Below are positions 17,113 through 25,721 of a DNA stretch of 64,000 nt, one piece after another (position 1 is the first letter of the stretch; each line of letters opens with the position of its first letter). Source of the stretch: an uncultured Collinsella sp. (lineage in GTDB: Bacteria > Actinomycetota > Coriobacteriia > Coriobacteriales > Coriobacteriaceae); assembly GCA_958450865.1 (NCBI GenBank), contig CAUDNY010000001.1:372001-436000 (forward strand), in the 5' to 3' direction. The position numbers were made by a program, and so were the translations under genes. The notes below the pieces were generated by a model, which saw only the letters and a program-made list of their open reading frames with translations, was not told where the DNA came from and made no database searches.

Positions 17113-17775
17113 TTACCACCCGGCACGGTTCCATACGTCCCAAATCTGGGCCGTTGTCTGGAGCACTTCATTACCCAAATCAAGCCCCACCGCGGCCGCC
17201 ATCTGCGCCAAACATTGTGCGCGAGCAAGCATTCGCTCCTTGGGTTCAAGCGGACGAAACAGTGGCAGCAACCAGAGATTCGCCAGCAACGATACGGCCT
17301 CTGCCGCTTCGCGCGGACATTCGCACGCAATGGATCCGTCGGCGATGCCCTCCTCGATCACCGGCAAGAGATAGCCATCGGCCGACTCGTCAAATGAGCC
17401 CTGGTACTGCATCGCCAGTAGACGCGAGCTTTTTACCGGATCTGCTGCAGGACGCATGCGTGCCCATAGTTCAATTTGCGGAACGACGGACTCGGGCGCG
17501 TACAGCCGCTTGAGCTTTTGGGCTCCGGTCATATTACCGATATCAAGCATCGAGCGGCGGTGCTCAACAATCGGAGTCATCGCCCGATCAAACGCGGCGT
17601 TGAAAATCTCCTCTTTGCTCTTAAAGTGATGATAGACAGCACCCTTGGTCATGCCATCGAGGCGGTCGACAATGTCTTGAATGCTCGTCCCCTCATAACC
17701 CCGTACACAGAATAGCTCCAGTGCCGCGTCGAGAATCTTCGCGACAGTCTCCTCGGGATATTTATTACGACCCAT
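17113..17775 (-). CDS. TetR family regulator of the MFS exporter
   Basis: A 220-residue regulator. The N-terminal domain reads TVAKILDAALELFCVRGYEG then TSIQDIVDRLDGMTKGAVYH with HHFKSKEEIF: a textbook TetR helix-turn-helix at residues about 28-50. The C-terminal helical domain is unique. MGRNKYPEE was taken as the start, as in most family members; an upstream ATG at 17811 would add 12 unlikely residues. Its gene precedes the exporter by 101 bases with two matching operator palindromes between, the usual arrangement for a local repressor of efflux. Confidence 0.85.
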   Translation of the reverse strand: MGRNKYPEETVAKILDAALELFCVRGYEGTSIQDIVDRLDGMTKGAVYHHFKSKEEIFNAAFDRAMTPIVEHRRSMLDIGNMTGAQKLKRLYAPESVVPQIELWARMRPAADPVKSSRLLAMQYQGSFDESADGYLLPVIEEGIADGSIACECPREAAEAVSLLANLWLLPLFRPLEPKERMLARAQCLAQMAAAVGLDLGNEVLQTTAQIWDVWNRAGW

Positions 17776-17849
17776 AATCCGTCCATCCGCAACGCAAGTC
17801 TTGTGCCTCATTGCAGCATTTTAACGTTGCGGATGGTAGGCGGTCGATT

Positions 17850-18188
17850 CTACACCGCGGCGGAGCCGTGTTCGCCGGTGCGTATGCGGATAACCTCCTC
17901 GACCGGCTCGACCCAAATCTTGCCGTCTCCAACGGCACCGGTGCGAGCAGCGTTGCAGATAATCTCGACAATGCTGTCGACATGTTCATCGGCGCAGATG
18001 AGGGTGAACTGCACCTTAGGGATCGTGTTGACAAGCAACTCGTTGCCGCGCACGTATTCCTTCCAGCCATGCTGCGCGCCGCAGCCCTGCACTTGGTTGA
18101 TAGTCATGCCGCGAACATCGGCAGCAAACAGCGCGTCTTTGAGAACCTCAAGCTTCTCGGCACGAACGATCGCCGTAATTTTCTTCAT
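17850..18188 (-). CDS. glnK: Nitrogen regulatory protein P-II (GlnB/GlnK)
   Basis: A 112-residue trimeric signal protein that senses ATP/ADP and 2-oxoglutarate and gates the ammonium transporter. The family start MKKITAIVRAEKLEVLKDAL, the B-loop TGAVGDGKIWV and the C-terminal RIRTGEHG are all present. The T-loop reads GWKEYVRGNELLV: residue 51, the tyrosine that is uridylylated or adenylylated in many bacteria, is leucine, so that modification cannot occur at the usual site. The gene follows the Amt gene on the same strand with a 157-base gap that holds a long palindrome. The partner is almost certainly that Amt. Confidence 0.93.
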   Translation of the reverse strand: MKKITAIVRAEKLEVLKDALFAADVRGMTINQVQGCGAQHGWKEYVRGNELLVNTIPKVQFTLICADEHVDSIVEIICNAARTGAVGDGKIWVEPVEEVIRIRTGEHGSAAV

Positions 18189-18233
18189 AGTGAATTCCTC
18201 TCTTCAATAAAAGAAATGAATTGTCCTTCACAT

Positions 18234-18342
18234 GGCACGGGTTTTCCAGGTGCCCGAGATTGCCCCGAAAGAGGAGCGCCGCGTACTTCGGTACGCAAGC
18301 GACGGTTTGAGGGGCAAGGTCGGGTGCCTGGGAAAGCCGAGC
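18234..18342. repeat. Long imperfect palindrome between amt and glnK
   Basis: Outer arms (about 18234-18268 and 18310-18342) pair with some mismatches around TTCCAGGTGCCCGA / TCGGGTGCCTGG, and the centre is a perfect GCGTAC-ttcg-GTACGC hairpin. The layout matches the composite palindromes elsewhere in the window, but the core sequence is different. It lies between two genes of one apparent operon. Confidence 0.65.
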
Positions 18343-18344
18343 TG

Positions 18345-19622
18345 CTAATCGAGCCCGGAGAACGAAGGATATGCGCTCTCGCCGTGCTGACTGGCATCCA
18401 GGCCCAGCGCCTCGTCAGCCTCGTCCACGCGCAGGCTGCCGTGGAACAGCGCCTTGACCACCGCAGCGATCACCAAGTCGAGCACCATCACGATGACGAC
18501 CGTCACCACAATGCCCAGAATCTGCGAGACGAGCAGCGACATGTCGCCCGTGTAGAACAGACCACCCTTACCGGTCCACGAGAGCTCCGGCACGCAGAAC
18601 AGGCCTGTGAGCACGCCGCCCAAGATGCCGCCGATACCGTGGCAGCCAAACGCGTCGAGCGCGTCATCGTAGCCAAACTTGGTCTTAAGATGGCTGATGG
18701 CCAAGTAGCAGACGGGCGAGACGATCAGGCCCATGACCAGCGCCGCCCACGGCTCGACAAAGCCCGCACCCGGCGTGACCACCACAAGGCCCGCAACCAG
18801 ACCGGTGCTGGCACCCACCAGCGTGGGGCGACCGGTGTGTACGCGCTCGACGGCAAGCCACGAGACCATGCCCGCCGCGCTGGCCGTCACGGTGTTGAGG
18901 ATGGCGAGCGCCGCCACGGCGTCGGCCTTAAACTCGCTGCCGCCGTTAAAGCCAAACCAGCCAAACCAAAGCAGGCCGGCGCCCAGCGCCACAAACGGTA
19001 CGTTATGCGGACGATAGCTCACCATGCCAAAACCGCGACGACGGCCGAGCATTAAGCAGAGGATCAGGCCGGTAAGACCGGACGATATGTGCACCACGTC
19101 GCCACCGGCAAAGTCGAGCGCGCCGACGATGTCGCCGATAAAGGAGCCCTCGCCGCCCCAGACCATGTGGGCGAGCGGCGCATAGACCACGAGCAGCCAA
19201 ATGCCCAGGAAGGCCGTCATGGCACCAAACTTAACGCGGCCGGCCAGGCTGCCCGTGACGATAGCGGCCGTGATCATGGCAAACGCCATCTGGAAGGCGA
19301 TGTTGATGATCTGAGGGTAGACGGCACCGTCCGCGGCATTGCCCTCGGCCGCCTGCAGCACCTGATTGAGCACCGGCAGGCACAGCAGCTGGTCAAGGCC
19401 TCCAATAAACGGGCTGGAGCCGTCGCCGCCGTAGGCCAGCGACCAGCCGGCAACAATCCACAGCACACCGACCAAGCCAATGGCGCCAAAGCACATAAGC
19501 ATGGTGTTGATGACATTTTTGCGCCTGGACAGGCCGCCATAGAAAAACGCCAGACCCGGTGTCATTAAAAACACGAGCATGGTGCAGATGAGCATAAACG
19601 TTGTCGATCCCGTATCGTACAT
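18345..19622 (-). CDS. amt: Ammonium transporter (Amt family)
   Basis: A 425-residue, 11-helix membrane channel that brings in ammonium. Family landmarks: FLMTPGLAFFYGGLSRRKNV at the N-terminus, then VVYAPLAHMVWGGEGSF, DFAGGDVVHISSGLTGLI and the His of DAFGCHGIGGILGGVLTG, both pore histidines being recognisable. The cytoplasmic tail VDEADEALGLDASQHGESAY is the usual PII-contact segment. MYDTGSTTF was chosen as start because AGGGGGAG precedes it. The PII gene follows downstream. No sigma-54 or other nitrogen-control site was recognised upstream. Confidence 0.93.
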   Translation of the reverse strand: MYDTGSTTFMLICTMLVFLMTPGLAFFYGGLSRRKNVINTMLMCFGAIGLVGVLWIVAGWSLAYGGDGSSPFIGGLDQLLCLPVLNQVLQAAEGNAADGAVYPQIINIAFQMAFAMITAAIVTGSLAGRVKFGAMTAFLGIWLLVVYAPLAHMVWGGEGSFIGDIVGALDFAGGDVVHISSGLTGLILCLMLGRRRGFGMVSYRPHNVPFVALGAGLLWFGWFGFNGGSEFKADAVAALAILNTVTASAAGMVSWLAVERVHTGRPTLVGASTGLVAGLVVVTPGAGFVEPWAALVMGLIVSPVCYLAISHLKTKFGYDDALDAFGCHGIGGILGGVLTGLFCVPELSWTGKGGLFYTGDMSLLVSQILGIVVTVVIVMVLDLVIAAVVKALFHGSLRVDEADEALGLDASQHGESAYPSFSGLD

Positions 19623-19820
19623 TCGCTCCCCCTTGATCGCATGAACGTTGTCGGCGCCCATAATGCGGCCGAGGGGCAACTGGTGTAGACCAGATACGGC
19701 GTTGTTAAACGCTGCGTTGTCGAATGGAAACGGTGCCGCAATCTTAGAAACGGCACAGCAACGGGCGCGAAACGAATGGGAAATACGCGAGCAAGGGAGC
19801 CGTAAGCGCGTCCGTCCCGA

Positions 19821-20840
19821 CTAGCGGCGGAACAGCTCGTGGGCGCGGTCGCGGAGGTCGGTAGCTCGGATGACGCCCTCGTAGCGATTGATGCGCAGAC
19901 GCGGGAAGGCGTTAAAGAAGCGTAGGTCGCGGCGGCTGAGTGACACGCTCGGCACCGGACGGCTCGCGCGCCTGCCGGTACGGAGACGGGTGAGCGACGG
20001 ACGGGGCACGCTCGGCGCGGCATCGGCCACGCGGCGGGCAGCGAGCGCCAGGCCGCGAGCACCATCCGAGATAAACGTCGGCATCGAAGCCTTCTCGCGC
20101 AGGGCATCGAGCGCGGCGTCACCCAGCTCGGCCAGCCACGCGTTAACGGCACGGCTACGGATGTGCGTCTGCGCCACCGAGTCAATCGTCGAATCGGGAA
20201 TGCGTTCGAGCATGGAGTCGGAGGCATCGGCAAGCGACTCATTGATGCGGTCGGCAAGGTCGGCGCGCACACGCTCAAGCTGATCGGACAGGCGGCGCCA
20301 GCTGGCCAACGAGCACACCGCATCGACCATCATCGCGACCGCAACGATAAAGGCGGACAGCCGCACAATCAGCACCGGCAGATGGCCAAGCAGCCCCAGC
20401 AATGCCGGCTCCACTAAACGGCAAATACACAGCGCACCCAAGCCAAACGCGCAGGCCCAGTACAGACAGATGCGTCCATGCAAATTAAACGGCAGGTGCG
20501 AGTAATCCCAAAAGCGCGCGCCTGTTGTTTTTTCCAACAACACGCCTACGCTGTACTCAATCACGCTGCATACGAGCGCCGCGGCAACAAACTGGCTCGA
20601 GGCATCCGGAATTCCACGCAGCAAAAGCCAGCAGGCTATGCCGCCCACACCATAGATAGGGCAACACGGCCCCAGCAAAAAGCCACTGTTGGCAAATCGT
20701 CCGTGATTGAGCATGGCGCAAACCGTCGACTCCCACGCCCAGCCGCAAAACCCGTAAAAGGCAAACGAGAGCACCAGTGCCGAGAGTGGGCAGGCGGCAA
20801 GCGTCGCGCCGCCAAAAGCCATATCGATCGCGGTTCCCAC
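19821..20840 (-). CDS. CmpB-like membrane protein (putative ABC-transporter type IV, PF06541)
   Basis: A 339-residue protein with five or six transmembrane segments in the first 200 residues and a basic cytoplasmic tail of about 140 residues. The blocks FYGFCGWAWESTV, GFLLGPCCPIYGVGG and GARFWDYSHLPFNLHGRICL are diagnostic of the CmpB/DUF1113 family, which is annotated as a putative permease but has no settled function. The start is GTG with GAGG upstream, 3 bases past the stop of the HD-domain gene, so the two genes are translationally linked. The long Arg-rich tail with helical and then proline/arginine sequence is not part of the family core. Confidence 0.8.
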   Translation of the reverse strand: MGTAIDMAFGGATLAACPLSALVLSFAFYGFCGWAWESTVCAMLNHGRFANSGFLLGPCCPIYGVGGIACWLLLRGIPDASSQFVAAALVCSVIEYSVGVLLEKTTGARFWDYSHLPFNLHGRICLYWACAFGLGALCICRLVEPALLGLLGHLPVLIVRLSAFIVAVAMMVDAVCSLASWRRLSDQLERVRADLADRINESLADASDSMLERIPDSTIDSVAQTHIRSRAVNAWLAELGDAALDALREKASMPTFISDGARGLALAARRVADAAPSVPRPSLTRLRTGRRASRPVPSVSLSRRDLRFFNAFPRLRINRYEGVIRATDLRDRAHELFRR

Positions 20841-20843
20841 CGT

Positions 20844-21380
20844 CTACCCTCTCCTCTTTTCGCTCGATTCGCTGCTCACGTCATCGTCCGCCTCGTCCTT
20901 GCGCCGCAGACGACCGGCAACCGTCTCGCGCAGCGCGCACCATTTATCGGCCAGGCACACAATCCATGCCTCGCGACACGTCGGCGGCACCGGCACCAGC
21001 GGAAACATATGCCGCACGATAATATTCCGCTCGCGCGACGTCAGCTCAAAATCTTCCTCCGCACGCGCCAGGGCAAAAAACGGGTGACGAAAGCCATGCA
21101 GTCGATGGCTTGGGTCGGGATCGTGCCAGTCATAGAGAAAGTAATCGTGCAGCAGGGCCCCCCGCAGCAGCGACAAGCGGTCGACGGAGATACCGACGCG
21201 GCCCAGGCGCTCGGCAAAGGACAGACTTGCCCGCGCCACCGAGGTCACATGCGTATACACCGTCACATCGCCATGCTGGATAAACTCGCGCGTCAGGTCC
21301 AGACGGCCCGCCTGTGCCAGTTGACGGGCAGCATGGTCTACTTCGCACGCGATTTTCTCGGCACGAACGGTATCGGGCAT
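20844..21380 (-). CDS. HD-domain protein (putative phosphohydrolase)
   Basis: A 178-residue soluble protein. The metal-binding pattern is visible as an early YTHVTSVARASL, then LLRGALLHDYFLYDWH (the HD pair), later HGFRHPFFALARAEE and IIVRHMFPLVPVPP, which together fit a small HD hydrolase. The substrate is unknown. MPDTVRAEK was chosen as the start because GAAGGAGG lies just before it. It is the first gene of a two-gene unit with the CmpB-like membrane protein. Confidence 0.7.
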   Translation of the reverse strand: MPDTVRAEKIACEVDHAARQLAQAGRLDLTREFIQHGDVTVYTHVTSVARASLSFAERLGRVGISVDRLSLLRGALLHDYFLYDWHDPDPSHRLHGFRHPFFALARAEEDFELTSRERNIIVRHMFPLVPVPPTCREAWIVCLADKWCALRETVAGRLRRKDEADDDVSSESSEKRRG

Positions 21381-21608
21381 GCGGCCTCCTTCCGGCGGCG
21401 CTCGGCGGCAAGCCACAGCCTGCACGCAATGAATAAAATCATCATGGAACTTATCAGTATGGCATCGGACAAAACGTTTTGCCCCACCAGTTGGCGAATT
21501 ACCGCGCCGCCGTCACATATCAAACGCCAAAATGTGCGAGACTGTTTTGTGCAATTGTGCCGGCCGAGGGAGCGCCGGCGCTCGATTCGCATGGAGTAAC
21601 CCACAACG

Positions 21609-23390
21609 ATGCTGCTTACGCAAACGACAACGCCCGAGGACGTCAAGGCTCTCGACCGCGCCGAGCTTCCGCTGCTCTGCGGCGAGATCCGTCAGGCAAT
21701 CCTCGAAAGCTCCGCCGCCGTCGGCGGGCACGTTGCCCCCAACCTGGGCGTCGTTGAGCTTACGGTTGCGCTTCATCGCGTGTTTAACTCCCCCATTGAC
21801 AAGATTGTCTTTGACGTTTCGCACCAGACCTACGCCCACAAGGCGCTGACTGGGCGTGCGTACACTTATATCGATCCGGAGCGTTATGGCGAGGCTTCTG
21901 GCTTTGCCAATCCCGACGAGTCCGAGCACGACCTGTTCGCCATGGGCCACACCTCCACATCGGTGAGCCTGGGCTGCGGCTTGGCACACGCCCGCGATCT
22001 GGCGGGCGACAGCTACAACGTCATTACCATCATTGGCGACGGTTCGCTTTCGGGCGGTCTGGCGTTTGAGGGCTTTAACAATGCCGCCGAGCTCGACAGC
22101 AACTTGATCATCGTCGTCAATGACAACGACCAGTCCATCGCCGAGAACCACGGTGGCCTCTATCGCAATCTGGCCGAGCTGCGCGCCAGTAACGGCACCT
22201 GTGAGCGCAACGTTTTTCGCGCGCTGGGGCTCGACTACCGCTATCTGGACGCCGGCAACGATGTGTTGGCCCTCGTCGACGCGCTGCAGGAACTACGCGA
22301 TATCGATCATCCCATCGTGCTGCACGTCTCCACCGCCAAGGGCAAGGGCTTCGAGCCGGCCCAGAGCGACCCCGAGCGTTGGCACCACGTGGGTCCGTTT
22401 GACATGGCGACTGGGCGCAAGCTCTGCCCGGGCCATCCGAGCGAGCCTGCGCCGCGCACCTATGCCGACATTACGGGCGAGGCGCTGAGCGCCGCCATCG
22501 AGCGCGATCCGCAGGTTGTGGGCATCACGGCTGCCACGCCCTATATCATGGGCTTTACACCCGAGCTTCGCGCCGCGGCAGGCAAGCAGTTTGTCGATGT
22601 GGGCATTGCCGAGGAGCACGCCGTGACCTTTGCCACCGCGCTTGCGCGCTCGGGCGCCAAGCCAGTCTTTGGTGTGTACGGCACGTTTTTGCAGCGCGCC
22701 TACGACGAACTGTGGCACGACCTGTGCCTCAACGATGCCCCCGCAACCATCTTGGTGTTTGGCGCGTCGATCTTTGGCACCACATCCGAGACGCACCTCT
22801 CGTTCTTTGATATTTCCATGCTGGGCGGACTTCCCAACATGCACTACTTGGCGCCGGCCTGCATGGAGGAATACCTGTCCATGCTGAGCTGGTCGCTCGA
22901 CCACCGCGAGCATCCCGTGGCGATCCGCGTACCGGGCATTGGCTTGGTAAGCCGCCCCGACTTGGCGCCTGCCGAGGACGCCGATTACGGCGCCGTTCGT
23001 TACAACGTGGTGCGCCAGGGCCGCGACGTGACCGTGCTCGCGCTTGGCGATTTCTTTGAGCTGGGCGAGCGCGTGGCAAACCGCTTGGCTGCCGAGTACG
23101 GCATCGAGGCCACGCTCGTCAACCCGCGCTATGCAACTGAGCTCGACCGTGAGTTCCTCGACAGCCTTGCCGCCGAGCATCGCGTTGTCGTCACTCTCGA
23201 GGACGGCATCTTGGACGGTGGCTGGGGCGAGCGTGTCGCGTGCTACTTGGCCTGGACGCCCGTGCGCACGCGCACCTTCGGCATCGCCAAGGGCTTCCCC
23301 GACCGCTACGACCCCAAAGAGTTGCTCGCTCAGAACGGCATGACGGTCGAGAACATGGCCGCCGAAGCCGTAAGGCTACTCAACGAGTAA
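21609..23390 (+). CDS. dxs: 1-deoxy-D-xylulose-5-phosphate synthase (Dxs-type)
   Basis: A 593-residue thiamine-diphosphate enzyme that condenses pyruvate and glyceraldehyde 3-phosphate, the entry to the MEP isoprenoid pathway and to thiamine/pyridoxal precursors. Family signs: GGHVAPNLGVVELTVALH, FDVSHQTYAHKALTGR, GHTSTSVSLGCGLA, the ThDP-Mg motif GDGSLSGGLAFEGFNN, then DVGIAEEHAVTFATALA and the C-terminal transketolase domain. It is about 30 residues shorter than most Dxs proteins, and several motif positions differ from the usual GDGALTGG and DVGHQ forms, so it may be a divergent paralogue. A terminator follows directly. Confidence 0.85.
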   Translation: MLLTQTTTPEDVKALDRAELPLLCGEIRQAILESSAAVGGHVAPNLGVVELTVALHRVFNSPIDKIVFDVSHQTYAHKALTGRAYTYIDPERYGEASGFANPDESEHDLFAMGHTSTSVSLGCGLAHARDLAGDSYNVITIIGDGSLSGGLAFEGFNNAAELDSNLIIVVNDNDQSIAENHGGLYRNLAELRASNGTCERNVFRALGLDYRYLDAGNDVLALVDALQELRDIDHPIVLHVSTAKGKGFEPAQSDPERWHHVGPFDMATGRKLCPGHPSEPAPRTYADITGEALSAAIERDPQVVGITAATPYIMGFTPELRAAAGKQFVDVGIAEEHAVTFATALARSGAKPVFGVYGTFLQRAYDELWHDLCLNDAPATILVFGASIFGTTSETHLSFFDISMLGGLPNMHYLAPACMEEYLSMLSWSLDHREHPVAIRVPGIGLVSRPDLAPAEDADYGAVRYNVVRQGRDVTVLALGDFFELGERVANRLAAEYGIEATLVNPRYATELDREFLDSLAAEHRVVVTLEDGILDGGWGERVACYLAWTPVRTRTFGIAKGFPDRYDPKELLAQNGMTVENMAAEAVRLLNE

Positions 23391-23391
23391 G

Positions 23392-23434
23392 AAAACCTCC
23401 GCAAGGGAAGCACCCCTGCGGAGGTTTTAATTTT
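23392..23434 (+). terminator. Intrinsic terminator of dxs
   Basis: AAAACCTCCGCA pairs with TGCGGAGGTTTT across a 13-base loop and is followed by AATTTT, starting 1 base after the dxs stop. It could work in both directions. Confidence 0.88.
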
Positions 23435-23447
23435 CACGGCGCGATTA

Positions 23448-23744
23448 TCTCAATCTGTAACATCTATGGCCCGAATTCCCGTCTAACTGTTACAGATCTA
23501 GACAAGACGTCTTAGTCCCTGGCCTTCGTCTCAATCTGTAACAGATAGAGACCTTTTGCCCGTCTAACTGTTACAGATCGAGACATTCAAATCCCCCTAA
23601 GGATAAAATCTCGATCTGTAACAGTAAGAACCCATTTCCTCGTCTACCTGTTATAGATTGAGACATTCGAATTCCCCTGAAGAGAAAATCTCAATCTGTA
23701 ACAGTTACTCGGCAAAAATGGCTGCAGATGTTACAGATTGAGAC
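23448..23744. repeat. Array of four inverted-repeat units at an 80-bp period
   Basis: Four units, each exactly 56 bp, lie at 23448-23503, 23529-23584, 23609-23664 and 23689-23744. Each has a left arm close to TCTCAATCTGTAACA and a right arm close to TGTTACAGATTGAGAC around a 25-base variable centre. The units are separated by 24-25 variable bases. The result is eight half-sites of about 16 bp that alternate in orientation, with nearly constant 24-25 bp gaps. Arm changes are few (for example TCTCGATC, GTTATAG). The array lies between the dxs terminator and the promoter of the amino-acid ABC operon, with no coding potential. It is not a CRISPR: repeats are short and alternate in direction. Function unknown. 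Confidence 0.95.
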
Positions 23745-23854
23745 AAAACAGTAAGGCATGCCGCCACATCGGCCAGAACCACCACAAAGGTGCCTGTCCC
23801 TTTATGGTAGGTAGAATAACCCATAAGGCAAGTATGTTTCTGAGTTATTTCGTG

Positions 23855-23884
23855 TTGACCCATTTGAGCGCGATAGGGTATAAC
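23855..23884 (+). promoter_or_regulatory. Promoter of the amino-acid ABC transporter operon
   Basis: TTGACC and TATAAC with an 18-base spacer, about 44 bases before the start of the binding-protein gene and 110 bases past the 80-bp-period array. Confidence 0.65.
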
Positions 23885-23927
23885 TCTACTCAACCGCTAG
23901 GGATTTTATTGAGAAAGGTGTTCTACC

Positions 23928-24923
23928 ATGAGCAAGAACCTCTCCCAGCAGGTCGTTCTCGACCGCCGCGGCTTTGTCGCCGCCACCTTCGCAACCGTTG
24001 CCGGCCTTGGTCTTGCCGGCTGCTCCGACACCAGCGCCGAGGCCGACAAGGGTTCCGCCGCCGGCTCCTCCAAGAGCTCCAATGATACCGAGGCTTCCAC
24101 CACGCTCGACGCCAAGGCATTCGACAAGCTCGTCGATAACGGCCCCAAGGCCGATGACGACGCCATCGCCGCCAGCACCTGGGCCACGGCCGTCAAGGAC
24201 GCCGGCGTCTTTAAGATCGGTGGCGTTCAGACCTCCACGCTCTTCTCCCTCCTCAACGAGAAAGACGGTCAGACCCGCGGCTTCGATGCCGGTATCGCAC
24301 AGCTCCTGTCCAACTACATCCTGGGCGAGAACAAGGTCGAGATCACCCAGGTGACCTCGGACACGCGCGAGTCCGTCCTGCAGAACAGCCAGGTCGACGC
24401 CGTCTTTGCCACCTACACCATCACCGACGAGCGCAAGAAGCTCGTTTCCTTCGCCGGCCCCTACTACTACACCCAGCAAGCCATCCTGGTGCTCGCCGAT
24501 AACGACGACATCAAGAGCGTCGACGATCTGGCCGATAAGAACGTCGCCGTCCAGTCCGGCTCCAACGGTCCCGCCATCCTGGAGGAGTTCGCCCCCAAGG
24601 CCAGCCAGCAGGAGTTCAAGACCGACGAGGAGGCCCGCCAGGCACTCCAGCAGGGTCGCGTCGACGCCTACGTCATCGATAACAACATGCAGCAGAGCGC
24701 CCTGGTCCGCGAGCCCGGTAAGTACAAGATCGCCGGCAAGCCCTTCGGCAGCAAGGAGCCCTATGGCATCGGTCTGCCACTCGATTCCGACGGCGTCGCC
24801 TTTGTCAACGACTTCCTTAAGAGGATTGAGGACGATGGCACTTGGACCGAGCTGTGGCAGATCTGCATCGGCGACCGTACGGGCGACACCAATGTTCCCG
24901 AGCTGCCCGAGATCGGCGCCTAG
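23928..24923 (+). CDS. Polar amino acid ABC transporter, substrate-binding lipoprotein
   Basis: A 331-residue exported protein. The N-terminus has twin arginines (LDRRGFVAA, residues 13-14), a hydrophobic stretch and a lipobox LAGC with Cys32, so it should be a Tat-exported lipoprotein. A Ser/Asp-rich linker follows, then a family 3 solute-binding domain (GFDAGIAQLLSNYILG, ESVLQNSQVDAVFATYTITD, FAGPYYYTQQAILVL, VAVQSGSNGP). It resembles glutamate/glutamine/aspartate binding proteins. It is first in a four-gene operon; a hairpin after the stop probably makes it more abundant than the membrane parts. The exact amino acid is not certain. Confidence 0.88.
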   Translation: MSKNLSQQVVLDRRGFVAATFATVAGLGLAGCSDTSAEADKGSAAGSSKSSNDTEASTTLDAKAFDKLVDNGPKADDDAIAASTWATAVKDAGVFKIGGVQTSTLFSLLNEKDGQTRGFDAGIAQLLSNYILGENKVEITQVTSDTRESVLQNSQVDAVFATYTITDERKKLVSFAGPYYYTQQAILVLADNDDIKSVDDLADKNVAVQSGSNGPAILEEFAPKASQQEFKTDEEARQALQQGRVDAYVIDNNMQQSALVREPGKYKIAGKPFGSKEPYGIGLPLDSDGVAFVNDFLKRIEDDGTWTELWQICIGDRTGDTNVPELPEIGA

Positions 24924-25011
24924 GCAGCGAGCCTGGTAACGGCCGCAACGAAACCATATGGAAACGCATGATGCGCTTTATTGCGGTAAACTGTTTCCTC
25001 ACTGAGTTGTC

Positions 25012-25040
25012 GGGGCTTCCGTACACACGGGAGCCCCTTT
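25012..25040 (+). terminator. Attenuating hairpin between the binding protein and the permeases
   Basis: GGGGCTTCCGT-acac-ACGGGAGCCCC followed by TTT. It lies inside the operon, 21 bases before the first permease start, where a leaky terminator would favour the binding protein. Confidence 0.55.
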
Positions 25041-25061
25041 CCTTATCGGCAGGAGGTCCGC

Positions 25062-25721
25062 ATGAGTCTCTCCGAGCTCTGGTCGCTCTATGGCCAGAAC
25101 TATATCGACGCGCTGCTAGCAACCTGGGGCATGACGCTTGAGTCGTTTGCCATCGCCATGGTGCTGGCCGTCGCCGTCACCGTGATGCGTGTGTCGCCGC
25201 TCAAGCCGCTGCGCGTCTTTGGCGACCTGTATGTCCAGGTCTTCCGCAACATCCCCGGCATCGCGCTGCTCATCATCATCGTCTACGCGCTGCCGCCGCT
25301 CAAGGTCGTCCTGCCCTACCGCACCTGCGTTATCGTCGCCACGGTCCTTTTGGGCTCGGCCTTTGGTTCCGAAAACTTTATGAGCGGCATCAACACCGTC
25401 GGCGTCGGCCAGGTGGAAGCCGCCCGCTCGCTCGGCATGAGCTTCAGCCGTATCCTCGCTAAGATCGTGATTCCGCAGGCGCTGCGTTCGAGCGTGCTGC
25501 CCATGACCAACCTCTTTATCGCCGTCATGCTCACCACCGCGCTCGGCAGCCAGGTGCCGCTTAAGCCGCAGGAACTCACCGGCGTGGTGAGCTACATCAA
25601 CACGCGCTCGCTCGGCGGCGTCGCCGCGTTCTTTATCTCGGCGCTCGGCTACCTGGGCACGGCCTTTGTGGTGAGCCACATTGGCAACTACATCGATAAG
25701 AAGGTGAGGATCCTCCGATGA
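25062..25721 (+). CDS. Amino acid ABC transporter permease (first subunit)
   Basis: A 219-residue membrane subunit of the His/Glu/Gln/Arg permease group, with five transmembrane segments. The coupling-helix signature is visible as EAARSLGMSFSRILAKIVIP followed by QALRSSVLP (EAA-x3-G motif), where the ATPase docks. The ribosome site GGAGG is 6 bases from the ATG. Its last four bases overlap the start of the second permease (ATGA overlap), so the two are translationally coupled. It should form a heterodimer with that subunit. Confidence 0.9.
   Translation: MSLSELWSLYGQNYIDALLATWGMTLESFAIAMVLAVAVTVMRVSPLKPLRVFGDLYVQVFRNIPGIALLIIIVYALPPLKVVLPYRTCVIVATVLLGSAFGSENFMSGINTVGVGQVEAARSLGMSFSRILAKIVIPQALRSSVLPMTNLFIAVMLTTALGSQVPLKPQELTGVVSYINTRSLGGVAAFFISALGYLGTAFVVSHIGNYIDKKVRILR

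Noticed and set aside
23448..23744. CRISPR array
   Set aside because: Half-repeats of about 16 bp alternate in direction, there are only four units, and no cas genes are in the window.
23886..24479. Minus-strand frame opposite the binding-protein gene
   Set aside because: Shadow; the plus-strand lipoprotein has a promoter, ribosome site and recognisable domain.
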